The position numbers and the translations under genes are program-made. From the NCBI RefSeq assembly GCF_031119335.1, contig NZ_JAVHXT010000015.1:52896-116895 (forward strand): a DNA stretch of 64,000 nt, given 5' to 3'. Positions 56,099 through 64,000 of the stretch are shown here, piece by piece. A model generated the notes under the pieces. That model saw only the letters and a list, made by a program, of their open reading frames with translations. It was not told the origin of the DNA and searched no databases. The stretch comes from Pedobacter sp. (GTDB lineage Bacteria > Bacteroidota > Bacteroidia > Sphingobacteriales > Sphingobacteriaceae). Position 1 is the first letter of the stretch. Every line of letters begins with the position of its first letter.

Positions 56099-56182
56099 GT
56101 TAACTATTGTTTAAATGGGTTGGTAATTGCACGCTTAGTTAAATAGGAGTAAATTGAGTTAAAAATTAACAACAAAATAAAT

Positions 56183-56995
56183 ATGGTAAATTTCAGGCTA
56201 GACCAAAAAGTAATTGTAGTTACAGGTGGCACAGGCATTATAGGGAAATCATTTATTAAGGGCATAGTTGCTGCCGGTGGTACGGTTTGTATTTTAGGGA
56301 GAAATGAAAAGGTTGCCAAACAGCGGGCAGAAGAAGTTATTGATGGCGGTGGCAAGGCTTTAGCATTGGTGGCTGATGTATTGAATGAAAAGTCTTTAGA
56401 AGAAGCTAGAGATGAGATCATCGGTAAGTACGGTAGGATAGACGGACTGGTAAATGCAGCTGGCGGAAATATGCCAGAAGCTGTGCTACAGAAAGATGAT
56501 GATATTTTTGCGATGAGTATGGATGGCATGCGCAAAGCAATGGACCTTAATTTGTGGGGAACATTATTGCCAACACAAGTTTTTGGAAAGGTAATGGCCG
56601 AAAGTGGAAATGGAAGTATTATCAATATATCTTCTATGAGTGCCAAGCGTGTAATAACACGTGTATTAGGTTATAGCATGGGAAAAGCGGCTATTGATTG
56701 TTATACCCAATGGTTTGCCGTAGAGTTAGCTAACCGTTATGGCGATAAGATAAGAATGAATGCGATAGCACCAGGTTTTTTCCTTACCGAACAAAATAGA
56801 AATTTGCTAACCAATCCAGATGGTACTTATACCGAAAGAGGTAATTTGGTAATCAAACAAACTCCTTTTAAACGCTTCGGAGATACTGACGAATTGATTG
56901 GTGCACTGCAGTGGCTCTTAAGCGATGCTTCCCAATTTGTAACAGGTACAGTTATTAATGTAGATGGTGGTTTTTTTGTGAATAGCGGTGTTTAG
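56183..56995 (+). CDS. SDR-family oxidoreductase, probable hexuronate (D-mannonate/fructuronate) reductase
   Basis: A 270-residue short-chain dehydrogenase. Cofactor motif VVTGGTGIIGKSFIKG, NAAGGNMPEA, and the catalytic Ser-Tyr-Lys set in INISSMSAKRVITRVLGYSMGKAAID (Ser, Tyr-x-x-x-Lys). C-terminal FVTGTVINVDGGFFVNSG is typical. Proteins like this are annotated as D-mannonate oxidoreductase in Bacteroidota hexuronate pathways, where an SDR replaces UxuB. With GH115 releasing glucuronic acid and a regulon operator in its promoter, a role in glucuronate catabolism is reasonable but inferred. No uxuA or uxaC is in the window. Confidence 0.8.
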   Translation: MVNFRLDQKVIVVTGGTGIIGKSFIKGIVAAGGTVCILGRNEKVAKQRAEEVIDGGGKALALVADVLNEKSLEEARDEIIGKYGRIDGLVNAAGGNMPEAVLQKDDDIFAMSMDGMRKAMDLNLWGTLLPTQVFGKVMAESGNGSIINISSMSAKRVITRVLGYSMGKAAIDCYTQWFAVELANRYGDKIRMNAIAPGFFLTEQNRNLLTNPDGTYTERGNLVIKQTPFKRFGDTDELIGALQWLLSDASQFVTGTVINVDGGFFVNSGV

Positions 56996-57037
56996 TTTTT
57001 CTCCAAAAAAGCGTCGCTTACGCATAGAGAGTAATTC

Positions 57038-57829
57038 TTATTCTGCCAATCTTGTAGGAGCGTAACCAAACAACTTCTTAAAAGCAAAAGAGAAGTGTGA
57101 CAAATCCTCAAACCCTAGATCTAGATAAATTTCTGTTGGTTTTTGTTTTTTCTTGTTGATGAGGAAGTGTGCTTCCTTTAACCTTCTTTTAACTAACCAT
57201 CTGTTCGGTGTTTCTGAAAATATTTTGATGAAATCTCTTTTGAACGAGGAAAGGCTACGGCCCGTAAGATAGGCGAAGCGTTCTATGCCAACATTAAACT
57301 TGTAATTGTGGTTCATAAAAGCTTCCAGGTCTATCTTTTCTGGAATGCCAAAATCAAAAAGAATGTTCACCAAATCTGGATTGGTTTGTAGGAGAATAAG
57401 TAGTAATTCTTCCTTTTTAACCTGCTCAAAAGCACCATCTATTTTGTGTGCTCCATTGTAATAAGGCATTAACGAACTTACAAAGTTGGGTACGAGTTCT
57501 GTTTTAGCCAGTTCGTAAAAAGCGCCTTTAGCTATGCTTCCGGTTCTTTTCAACTGATGTTTCTGCTGAAACTGTTTTAAAAAATCTTCATCAAATACCA
57601 CCACTACCTTATCAAAAGCTCCATTGTCTTCTTGCTTGGTATATCTTGCTAAATGGTTCTTTCTTGCCAAGCAATATTCTCCACTTTTTAAAGTGTATTT
57701 TTTATCTCCATCATAACCAGTTACATCACCTTTGGCCAAAAACATGAATAAATGCTCTGGTATAAAATGCTCTGGCGAAATTTCAGGGCCAATATAACAA
57801 GATGTAATTTCTATTCCTTTAACTTCCAT
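57038..57829 (-). CDS. AraC-family transcriptional regulator
   Basis: A 263-residue protein. The N-terminal ~150 residues form a cupin-like sensing region (HLFMFLAKGDVTGYDGDKKYTLKSGEYCLARKNHLARY). The C-terminal ~100 residues carry two HTH motifs of the AraC family (IERFAYLTGRSLSSFKRDFIKIF and PTEIYLDLGFEDLSHFSFAFKKLFGYAPTR). Its ATG overlaps the stop of the upstream MBL-fold hydrolase gene by one base (TAATG), indicating a two-gene operon and translational coupling. The inducer and targets are unknown. Confidence 0.9.
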   Translation of the reverse strand: MEVKGIEITSCYIGPEISPEHFIPEHLFMFLAKGDVTGYDGDKKYTLKSGEYCLARKNHLARYTKQEDNGAFDKVVVVFDEDFLKQFQQKHQLKRTGSIAKGAFYELAKTELVPNFVSSLMPYYNGAHKIDGAFEQVKKEELLLILLQTNPDLVNILFDFGIPEKIDLEAFMNHNYKFNVGIERFAYLTGRSLSSFKRDFIKIFSETPNRWLVKRRLKEAHFLINKKKQKPTEIYLDLGFEDLSHFSFAFKKLFGYAPTRLAE

Positions 57830-58956
57830 TATTTAACTCCTTTCCACCATTGCTTAAATACTTGCTGGTCGTCGTTAAGGTTTACCACTTCTCCAATCAT
57901 AGGTGTAACCATCGGAATTTGACCGTTGTTTATTCTAGTAACTTCGTTCAAAGGTTCGTCCCATTGGTGCATACCAAGCGTAAATTTAGACGAATGCACC
58001 GGGAAAAAACGTTTCGCTTTGAGATCTTTTGCTGCTTGTACAGTTTCCTGTGGTAAAGTATGAATAGCTTGCCACGCAACGTTATACTGGCCGTTTTCTA
58101 AAATTGCTAAATCTATTGGGCCAAATTTGTTGCCAATTTCAGCAAAGTGGGTATCGTAACCACTATCGCCTCCAATAAATATTTTAGCCTTAGGCGTTTC
58201 CAAAACGTATGATGTCCACAAAGTGTTGTTGCGTTTAAAGCTACGGCCAGAAAAATGTCTGCCAGGAACGGTATTTAATATCATGCCATTACCCAAATCA
58301 ACTTTTTCATGCCAATCTTTTTCTATGAGTTGGTCGGCTTTGTAACCCCAATATTCAAAATGTTCGCCAACGCCCAAACCGCAAACTACCTTATCCACTT
58401 TTCCTTTTAGCTCAATAATCGTTTCATAATCGAGGTGATCGTAATGGTCATGACTAATTACCAAAAAGTCTATTTTAGGTAAATCAGCTACGCTGTAAAT
58501 ATCTGCACCTTTAAATGCCTTTGTAGTACCAGGCACCGGCGAAGCATTGCCACTAAACACAGGGTCAACCAAAAAGCGCTTGCCTTTAATCTGCATAAAA
58601 TACGATGAGTGTCCAAACCAAACCAACACATTCGAGTCTGTAGGTAAATTCAATAGGTCGGTTTTAACTGATGGCAGGCTATCTATCGGTTTACGCCTCG
58701 GGTGGTCTTTAAAAAACATATCGAACATGATACCGAGCATCGAATATCCTTTTGTTAAATCTGGCGTAAAACTGATATTTTGGAATTTTCCGTCTTTGTA
58801 GTTGGGAGATTGTTGTAGGCGCTCCAAACGTTTGCCACTTGGTACTTGGCCAAATTTAGGAGAACGCATGTAGAAATAGGTAGCTATAGCCAATATCAAG
58901 GCTAAACTCAATAAGATGATCATGGTGTATTTAAATATTTTGAGTGTTTTTTTCAT
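57829..58956 (-). CDS. membrane-anchored MBL-fold metallo-hydrolase
   Basis: A 375-residue protein with an N-terminal transmembrane anchor (YTMIILLSLALILAIATYFYM). A metallo-beta-lactamase fold follows: LVWFGHSSYFMQIKGKRFLVDPVF, metal motif SHDHYDHLD, PGRHFSGR, FIGGDSGYDTHF and a late FFPVHSSKF. The layout resembles NAPE-PLD/UlaG-like lactonase or phosphodiesterase proteins, which are often annotated in this way without a known substrate. It overlaps by one base with the AraC gene downstream. Confidence 0.88.
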   Translation of the reverse strand: MKKTLKIFKYTMIILLSLALILAIATYFYMRSPKFGQVPSGKRLERLQQSPNYKDGKFQNISFTPDLTKGYSMLGIMFDMFFKDHPRRKPIDSLPSVKTDLLNLPTDSNVLVWFGHSSYFMQIKGKRFLVDPVFSGNASPVPGTTKAFKGADIYSVADLPKIDFLVISHDHYDHLDYETIIELKGKVDKVVCGLGVGEHFEYWGYKADQLIEKDWHEKVDLGNGMILNTVPGRHFSGRSFKRNNTLWTSYVLETPKAKIFIGGDSGYDTHFAEIGNKFGPIDLAILENGQYNVAWQAIHTLPQETVQAAKDLKAKRFFPVHSSKFTLGMHQWDEPLNEVTRINNGQIPMVTPMIGEVVNLNDDQQVFKQWWKGVK

Positions 58957-59112
58957 TAGTACAATTGGAGCAAATTGTTGCCCTTCTTTATTTTCTCAAC
59001 TTTAATCTATAGCACAAAAGTCAATATAAAAATCGAATATCACTTTGTTAAAAAGCTCAATTTTATTTTGTTGAAAAGTTCAGATTAGGCTTAGGTATTT
59101 TTTTTGAAACCG

Positions 59113-59526
59113 CTAGTTGTATTTTTGGAAAAACAGCCAACCTAGTATATCCCAAAACCAGCGGTTAGTGTCTACTTTGGCTTCGCCACAATCCGTAACG
59201 CCGCTTCTAAAAGCAGTAAATTTCGCCAACCTCTGTATCAAACCTATCTTAATATTTTTCTTTAACCAAAGGGATATGCGGTAAGCAATGAGGTGTCCCC
59301 AAATTTCTGCTATAAAAGATGCATTGCTAATTTTAAGCTCGGTTTCGTAGGCGTCAAAATAATCTGCCTTAATTAGCCGAACTAGGGTTGCACTGTCTTG
59401 ATAAAGTTTTTGTAGATGTTTTTTATCATGATAGACCGTAAAATCGATACTTACCACTCGTTCCATCAACTTAACCTGAAGTGGTAGGTTGCCAATTGTA
59501 TATTTCTTCGTTTCCGTATCGCTCAT
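59113..59526 (-). CDS. hypothetical protein
   Basis: A 137-residue protein with no family that I recognise. It has a hydrophilic N-terminus (MSDTETKKYTIGNLPLQVK), a helical middle (HLQKLYQDSATLVRLIKADYFDAYETEL) and Trp-rich helices near the end (FWDILGWLFFQKYN) that might be membrane-associated. A single Cys lies in SGVTDCGEAK. No signal peptide. It stands alone, divergent from the Gfo/Idh oxidoreductase gene, with an operator-like palindrome (59562-59577) between them. Confidence 0.6.
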   Translation of the reverse strand: MSDTETKKYTIGNLPLQVKLMERVVSIDFTVYHDKKHLQKLYQDSATLVRLIKADYFDAYETELKISNASFIAEIWGHLIAYRISLWLKKNIKIGLIQRLAKFTAFRSGVTDCGEAKVDTNRWFWDILGWLFFQKYN

Positions 59527-59561
59527 TTAAAAGATAAAAGTACAAATAGTGTGAGATAAAA

Positions 59562-59577
59562 TATCAAACGTTTGCGT
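59562..59577. promoter_or_regulatory. operator of the second LacI circuit (before Gfo/Idh gene)
   Basis: TATCAAACGTTTGCGT, containing the 10-bp palindrome CAAACGTTTG. A near-identical site lies before the second LacI gene (62192-62207). It is clearly different from the xylan-regulon operator. Confidence 0.75.
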
Positions 59578-59663
59578 TGTGTAAGTGCTTTAGATAATTT
59601 GATTTTCAACATTCATTTTTTTTAACTTACCCCATAATTGATTAAACCACGAATGAAACTATA

Positions 59664-61010
59664 ATGGAAAGACGAGATTTTTTAAAGAATAGTGCTATGG
59701 CTGCGGCAGGAATTACCATTTTGCCAAGCGGTTCATTGTTTGCCAAGGATGTAAAGAAGGTAAGGCTGGGCTATATCGGTGTAGGAGCCCGTGGTATGAA
59801 CCACATTAGGGAAGGGCTTTTAAGAGACGATGTAGAAATTGTAGCTGTTTGCGATACCCAAGAGTGGGCTTTGAAAAATTGTAGAAACGCAATTGCGAAG
59901 GCTGGGCGAACTGCAGCCAAAGAGTACACAGGCTCGTTAGATTCTTACAAGGCAATGGTAGACCGCAAAGATATTGATGCGATCGTCATTTCTACGCCTT
60001 GGCAGTTTCACCATGAGCAGGCTATTTATAGTATGAACGCAGGCAAATATGTAGGCTGCGAAGTAATTGCTGGATTAACAGTTAAAGAACATTGGGACAT
60101 CGTAAGAACGTCAGAAAAAACCGGAATGCCTTACATGACTTTAGAGAATGTGTGCTATAGGAGAGATGTAATGGCTGCATTAAATATGGTGCGACAAGGT
60201 CTTTTTGGCGAATTAGTGCACCTAGAAGGCGGTTACCAGCATGATTTAAGAGAGGTTTTATTTAATGATGGAAAGCAATATTATGGCGGTGGTGTAGAAT
60301 TTGGTGAGAAGGCAATTAGCGAAGCGCAATGGCGTACCCAATTTAATATTGATATAGATGGTGACCTATATCCTACCCACGGCGTAGGTCCAATTATGCA
60401 GTGTGTTGATATCAACAGAGGAAATCGTTTTACAAACCTCGTTTCTTTTAGCTCAAAGGCTAGAGGTTTGGCAGATTACGTAGAGAAGAAATCCCCAGGC
60501 CATCCAAATGCTAAGATTAATTACAAAAATGGCGATGTAACTACCACTTTGTTAAACTGCGCCAACGGAGAAACGGTGATGCTGTCGCACGATACACATT
60601 TGCCTCGTCCGTACTCTTTAGGTTTTAGAATTCAGGGCACCGACGGTTTGTGGATGGATGTAAATAAATCGGTTCATATTGAAGGGCAATCAAAGCCGCA
60701 CGCTTGGGATAAGGCAGAGGAATGGTTTAAGAAATATGACCATCCACTTTGGAAAAAATACGAAGCTAGTGCAGTAGGTGCAGGGCACGGCGGTATGGAT
60801 TGGTTCGTTTTTAATGCCTTTATCATTGCAGTAAAAGATAAAAAACAAACTCCAATAGATGTTTACGATTCGGTTACCATGAGCGTAATTACACCTTTAT
60901 CAACCAAATCTTTAAAAGAAGGGAACAAACCGCAGGCATTTCCAGATTTTACTCAAGGCAAATGGAAAGAGAGAAAAAATACCTTTGCATTAGACGATAG
61001 CGGATATTAA
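59664..61010 (+). CDS. Gfo/Idh/MocA-family oxidoreductase with Tat-type leader
   Basis: A 448-residue protein. It starts MERRDFLKNSAMAAAG, a twin-arginine leader (RRDFLK), so export of the folded, cofactor-loaded protein is likely. The Rossmann NAD-binding domain follows (VRLGYIGVGARGMNHI ... VAVCDTQ), then DAIVISTPWQFHHEQAIYSMNAGKYVGCE and a C-terminal alpha/beta domain. Members of this type include GH109 enzymes using NAD for glycosidic cleavage, and plain sugar dehydrogenases; sequence alone does not decide. An operator shared with the downstream LacI gene suggests sugar-inducible control. Confidence 0.85.
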   Translation: MERRDFLKNSAMAAAGITILPSGSLFAKDVKKVRLGYIGVGARGMNHIREGLLRDDVEIVAVCDTQEWALKNCRNAIAKAGRTAAKEYTGSLDSYKAMVDRKDIDAIVISTPWQFHHEQAIYSMNAGKYVGCEVIAGLTVKEHWDIVRTSEKTGMPYMTLENVCYRRDVMAALNMVRQGLFGELVHLEGGYQHDLREVLFNDGKQYYGGGVEFGEKAISEAQWRTQFNIDIDGDLYPTHGVGPIMQCVDINRGNRFTNLVSFSSKARGLADYVEKKSPGHPNAKINYKNGDVTTTLLNCANGETVMLSHDTHLPRPYSLGFRIQGTDGLWMDVNKSVHIEGQSKPHAWDKAEEWFKKYDHPLWKKYEASAVGAGHGGMDWFVFNAFIIAVKDKKQTPIDVYDSVTMSVITPLSTKSLKEGNKPQAFPDFTQGKWKERKNTFALDDSGY

Positions 61011-61070
61011 TTTTCGTGATCCAAGTATATTTCAGTATAGCTTTGGATAGATAAAATCGATATAATTTAA

Positions 61071-61106
61071 ATAGAGAAAGCCATCTATGTAGATGGCTTT
61101 CTCTAT
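61071..61106. terminator. bidirectional terminator between Gfo/Idh and LacI genes
   Basis: A perfect long stem: AGAGAAAGCCATCT / AGATGGCTTTCTCT around ATGT. It separates convergent genes. Confidence 0.85.
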
Positions 61107-61112
61107 GATATA

Positions 61113-62141
61113 CTAATTAGATTCCTTCTTTATATTTTCAACCAGCTCAGACTCTATAACAATCTTATAAAAAGCCTGCTCATCGCCACCATCATCATTT
61201 TTAATAATATCAAGCAAGGTATCAATTGCTTTTTGCCCCTGTATTGCCGGAAATTGCTCTACTGAGGCCAAAGGTGGAAATTCCATATATTCGGTGATTG
61301 GAGAGTTTGCAAAGCTCACAAATTCAATTTCCTCATTTACTTTTACACCTACCTTTAAGGCGTGTTTAATAGCAAAAGCCGATACATAATCGTTAAAACA
61401 TAAAATTGCCGTAGGTCTGCGTTTATGGTTAAGTAAAGTTTCCAACGCTGCAGTTGTTCCTTCTTTTGTCAAATCGCAATTTACGATAACACTCGGGTCA
61501 AATTTTAAACGATTTTTTTGCAGAGCTTTAATATAACCCTCTTTTCTTTGTCCGCTTGCTATAAGCGAGTTAGGACCATTTATAAGTCCAATATTTCTAT
61601 GCCCTCTTTTTAATAAATAATTTACCGCCTCAATACTTCCTGTTTCTATATTACAGGCCACATAATGAATGTTTTTTAAGGGTGGAACTCTATCGAAATA
61701 GACGATGGGGATGCCTTGCTTCCTTAATTGCTCAAAGTGATCGAAGTTCGATGTGTTTTTTGATACAGATACTAGTAGTCCATCAATTCGATGTGATTTA
61801 AGCTTCTCAACTAACAACTTTTCACGCTCTTCGTCATCATGCGATTGTGCTAATAAAACGGTGTAGTTCTTCTTATAGGCAATATCCTCAATGGCGCTAA
61901 TTGCAGAGGCAAAAAATGCTTCAGCTAACTCTGGCAAAATTACCCCAATGGTAAACGTCTTTCCTTGTTGAAAGAAAATAGCAGTTTGGTTAGGTTCATA
62001 GCCCATTTCATCAGCTGCTGCTTTTACGCGTTGCTGGGTAGATAAGCTAATGCTTGGATGCCCGTGTAAAGCCCTAGAAACGGTAGAAAAAGATAAGTCT
62101 AGCTTCTTCGCAATTTCTTTAATGGTTACCGGTTTTTTCAT
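61113..62141 (-). CDS. LacI-family transcriptional regulator (second circuit)
   Basis: A 342-residue LacI regulator: HTH VTIKEIAKKLDLSFSTVSRALHGHPSIS, hinge region GYEPNQTAIFFQQGKT, effector domain IGVILPELAEAFFASAISAIEDIAYK ... EEIEFVSFANSPITEYMEFPPLASVEQ. The start is ATG 62141. A TATCAAGCGTTTGCGT site lies about 50 bp upstream and an exact -7 box TATATTTG on the minus strand at 62162-62169, so autoregulation is likely. It is convergent with the Gfo/Idh gene, whose promoter carries the sister operator. Confidence 0.93.
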   Translation of the reverse strand: MKKPVTIKEIAKKLDLSFSTVSRALHGHPSISLSTQQRVKAAADEMGYEPNQTAIFFQQGKTFTIGVILPELAEAFFASAISAIEDIAYKKNYTVLLAQSHDDEEREKLLVEKLKSHRIDGLLVSVSKNTSNFDHFEQLRKQGIPIVYFDRVPPLKNIHYVACNIETGSIEAVNYLLKRGHRNIGLINGPNSLIASGQRKEGYIKALQKNRLKFDPSVIVNCDLTKEGTTAALETLLNHKRRPTAILCFNDYVSAFAIKHALKVGVKVNEEIEFVSFANSPITEYMEFPPLASVEQFPAIQGQKAIDTLLDIIKNDDGGDEQAFYKIVIESELVENIKKESN

Positions 62142-62161
62142 ATAGTTGGTGGTGTATACAA

Positions 62162-62169
62162 CAAATATA
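62162..62169 (-). promoter_or_regulatory. -7 box of the second LacI gene
   Basis: The minus strand reads TATATTTG, an exact TAnnTTTG match, 20 bp before the ATG and 22 bp from the adjacent operator. Confidence 0.65.
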
Positions 62170-62191
62170 TGATTTTACCCGATAAATTAGA

Positions 62192-62207
62192 TATCAAGCG
62201 TTTGCGT
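62192..62207. promoter_or_regulatory. operator of the second LacI circuit (before LacI gene)
   Basis: TATCAAGCGTTTGCGT differs by one base from the site before the Gfo/Idh gene. Position upstream of the LacI promoter suggests autoregulation. Confidence 0.75.
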
Positions 62208-62225
62208 CAATTTAATTCAGGGTTA

Positions 62226-62573
62226 TTAACGAAACAATTCTTGTTCATCTCTGTCTACAGTATTAATTCTCTTTAGGAAATCTGCGAATGCAGCGCCATC
62301 ATTATCTGAATAAGCACCATAAGCATCCAAGATATATCCCATATTCTTATCGCTATCTTCCACCATATATAGCACCGAGCTATCTGCCGGGTCCGACATG
62401 CCTTCAAATCTATATGTTTTCACAATGTTCAGGTCTTCGGGGGTATAAATCTTATCTAAAGTTTTCGACTGCATCTTGCCGTGGTCGGTCATTTTTAATT
62501 CATTGTCTATCCCCTTAATTCTCAATTTCTCTAATATCTGACTAAGGGTATTCATTTCAATTGGCTGTTCCAT
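62226..62573 (-). CDS. small conserved protein of unknown function
   Basis: A 115-residue acidic cytoplasmic protein (MNTLSQILEKLRIKGIDNELKMTDHGKM ... IVKTYRFEGMSDPADSSVLYMVEDSDKNMGYILDAYGAYSDND). Homologues in Bacteroidota are often labelled 'phosphoribosylpyrophosphate synthetase', but it is far too short for that enzyme and lacks its motifs, so that name should not be transferred. The pattern 'RFEG.SDP.DSSVLY' followed by an AYG-Y segment appears characteristic of the family. It is divergent from the superoxide dismutase gene. Confidence 0.7.
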   Translation of the reverse strand: MEQPIEMNTLSQILEKLRIKGIDNELKMTDHGKMQSKTLDKIYTPEDLNIVKTYRFEGMSDPADSSVLYMVEDSDKNMGYILDAYGAYSDNDGAAFADFLKRINTVDRDEQELFR

Positions 62574-62738
62574 AATGTTTAATTTTTTGTATGCTTATAA
62601 AACAACCCTATATAGGAATGGTTTTTCTTTTTTCGTGCTAAACAAACTGTATAAAAACCAAAACACACATAATTTGTTCTGCTATCGCCTGCTATTCAAT
62701 TAGCTTGGTTATCATTAATCAATTAAAAACCTTAGAAT

Positions 62739-63266
62739 ATGAAACATTACATTTTATACCTAATGCTTGGCACCGTAACTATATTCAGCAGTTGCGCAAA
62801 CAAAGAAAGAGAAGTTGCAAACGCTACCTTAAACTCAACTGCAAATAATGAGGCTGTAGGTTCGGCTAAGTTTTATCAACTGTCGGATGGTAAAATCAAG
62901 ATGGATTTAGAAATTAATATGCCAGAAAAAGCAGATAGTACGGTTGCTGTTCATTTCCACGAACACGGCGACTGCGGTAATATGGGCGAAAATACCCACG
63001 GGCACTGGAACCCAACCAACGAACCGCACGGAAAATGGGATTCGGACACTTACCATTCTGGAGATATTGGTAATATTGCGCTAGACGGTAAAGGCCATGC
63101 AAAAATATCTGTAAGCACTTCTAGATGGAGCATAGCTGATGGTGATGTGAAAAATATTATCGGCAGAGGAATTATTGTACACGGCGGCACAGACGATTAC
63201 GAAACACAGCCTACGGGCAACTCGGGGCCAAGAATTGGCTGCGGTGTAATTGCTGCGGTAAAATAG
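62739..63266 (+). CDS. Cu/Zn superoxide dismutase, lipoprotein
   Basis: A 175-residue periplasmic lipoprotein (FSSCANKE, Cys19). All metal and catalytic positions are visible: Cu ligands in VHFHEHGDC, bridging His in THGHWNP, Zn ligands in EPHGKW and YHSGDIGN, the last Cu His in IIVHGGTDDY, and the active-site Arg in GNSGPRIGCGVI. Cys residues in GDCG and IGCG fit the conserved disulfide. It converts superoxide to hydrogen peroxide and oxygen at the envelope. A hairpin repeat follows the stop. Confidence 0.93.
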   Translation: MKHYILYLMLGTVTIFSSCANKEREVANATLNSTANNEAVGSAKFYQLSDGKIKMDLEINMPEKADSTVAVHFHEHGDCGNMGENTHGHWNPTNEPHGKWDSDTYHSGDIGNIALDGKGHAKISVSTSRWSIADGDVKNIIGRGIIVHGGTDDYETQPTGNSGPRIGCGVIAAVK

Positions 63267-63276
63267 ATCATCGCTA

Positions 63277-63307
63277 GACTTACGAAGTTTTACCAACTTC
63301 GTAAGTC
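63277..63307. repeat. 13-bp perfect inverted repeat after sodC-like gene
   Basis: GACTTACGAAGTT / AACTTCGTAAGTC around TTACC (63277-63307). It starts 10 bp past the stop. It lacks a T run, so it looks more like a dispersed REP-like palindrome than a classic terminator, although it could stall transcription. Confidence 0.7.
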
Positions 63308-63388
63308 ATCACCTTCTAAAAAAGCGAAGTAGCTTTTATGGAAATCCAACGGTAGCCGTCATCATCATAAAAACTAAACTAAAAAACG

Positions 63389-63925
63389 ATGGCTACACTT
63401 AACGTTCCTCAAAACGGCAAGGCTGTAAGAGGAAGCTCACGCAAACCAATCCCAGGTGTCGATTTAACCGCAATGGTCGATTTGGCATTCCTACTCATTA
63501 CCTTCTTTATGCTTACCACATCTTTGAGCAAAATGGGAGCTATGGAAATAGCAAAGCCAGTTCCCATTGAAGATGGAGACTTGCAAGAACCTTGGCCTGC
63601 TTCCAGAACTATGACCATCCTTCTAGGGAAGAATAACCAAGTAGCTTACTTCCTAGGAGAAGCCCATAAAAGCCCAATGCAAATAACCAGCGTTGCTGAG
63701 CTTAAAAAAGCAATATTAGATAATAAGAAACGGGTGGCAGAAACCCATAGCGCCAATGCAGATAAGTCGATGTACGTCATCATTAAACCAACCAGCACAT
63801 CAGTATATAAAAACTTTGTAGATGTAATTGATGAAATAAGGATCAACAACGTAAATACCTACGCAATAGATGATAAATATCTGCTAGAAGAAGAGATTGG
63901 TTTTATGAAAAGCAAAGGGATATAA
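63389..63925 (+). CDS. ExbD/TolR-family biopolymer transport protein
   Basis: A 178-residue inner-membrane protein with one transmembrane helix (TAMVDLAFLLITFFMLTTSL, about residues 27-46). The Asp in MVDLAFLL is the proton-pathway residue of ExbD/TolR. The periplasmic part (about 47-178) has VIIKPTSTSVYKNFVDVIDEIRINNV, typical of the ExbD periplasmic fold. It would work with ExbB and TonB to power SusC-type receptors. No ExbB or TonB gene is in the window; ExbD genes in this phylum are often multiple. Confidence 0.9.
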   Translation: MATLNVPQNGKAVRGSSRKPIPGVDLTAMVDLAFLLITFFMLTTSLSKMGAMEIAKPVPIEDGDLQEPWPASRTMTILLGKNNQVAYFLGEAHKSPMQITSVAELKKAILDNKKRVAETHSANADKSMYVIIKPTSTSVYKNFVDVIDEIRINNVNTYAIDDKYLLEEEIGFMKSKGI

Positions 63926-64000
63926 ACTCGTAGTATTGGCGCAAGCGCAATGTCATTATTTAAGGAAATCCGTAGGATTTTAATGTTTATAGCATAAGGT
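63926..64000. other. non-coding end of window
   Basis: No gene is visible. A small AAATCC / GGATTT hairpin (63966-63980) may be the start of another palindromic repeat that is cut by the window edge. Confidence 0.4.

Larger units (their letters stand above)
55880..56182. other. divergent regulatory region SusC / SDR
   Basis: 303 bp between divergent genes, holding two copies of the xylan-regulon operator (55999-56018 and 56073-56092) and candidate promoters for each direction. No coding sequence or repeat is seen. Confidence 0.8.

Noticed and set aside
62226..62573. Annotation as phosphoribosylpyrophosphate synthetase
   Set aside because: The protein has 115 residues and no PRPP-binding or synthetase motifs; the name appears to be an annotation carry-over.

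Overview
The window looks like chromosome of a Bacteroidota bacterium, most likely Sphingobacteriaceae (Pedobacter-like). The reasons are three SusC/SusD pairs, many Cys-Lys-Lys lipoproteins, a type IX secretion (T9SS) C-terminal sorting domain, Bacteroidota-type promoters (TTG about 19-21 bp before TAnnTTTG), an AT-rich base composition and dense palindromic intergenic repeats. The genus is inferred. No phage, integrase, transposase or CRISPR array is visible.

Layout. (1) 78-8367: a SusC/SusD pair, a DUF4623-type surface lipoprotein and a GHL10-family (DUF187) glycoside-hydrolase-like lipoprotein, which together form a small glycan-uptake locus of unknown substrate. (2) 8631-13796: a second SusC/SusD pair with no enzyme attached. 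(3) 13895-31422: mostly housekeeping and accessory genes. These are a small conserved protein, an S41 processing peptidase, an NHL-propeller protein, a ferredoxin/ferredoxin reductase pair, a prolyl oligopeptidase, LpxH, a TonB-receptor/TPR-HTH regulator/phytase cluster, and prfA. tRNA-Asp follows at 31574. (4) 31967-56995: a large xylan-utilisation locus. It holds a sugar:Na+ symporter, xylA, xylB, a LacI regulator, GH10-GH115-GH43, a secreted CBM-only T9SS protein, a second GH43, a sialate-O-acetylesterase-type (acetylxylan) esterase, a GH10 with an inserted CBM, SusD, SusC and an SDR probably acting on hexuronate. (5) 57038-63925: AraC regulator, MBL-fold hydrolase, hypothetical gene, Gfo/Idh/MocA oxidoreductase with its own LacI regulator, a small conserved protein, Cu/Zn superoxide dismutase and ExbD.

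How it works together. In the xylan locus, the lipoprotein GH10 and SusC/D would cut and import xylo-oligosaccharides. GH115 removes methyl-glucuronic acid, the SASA esterase removes acetyl groups, and the GH43 enzymes release xylose or arabinose. The symporter, XylA and XylB carry xylose into the pentose phosphate pathway, and the SDR may handle the released uronic acid. Six copies of a palindrome (TGCAA-nCGn-TTGCA type) lie only before genes of this locus. Several have their right-hand TTG where a -33 element is expected. This predicts one LacI-controlled xylan regulon instead of the usual hybrid two-component or ECF/anti-sigma control. A second LacI gene (61113-62141) and the Gfo/Idh gene share a different palindrome (CAARCGTTTG core), giving a separate small circuit.
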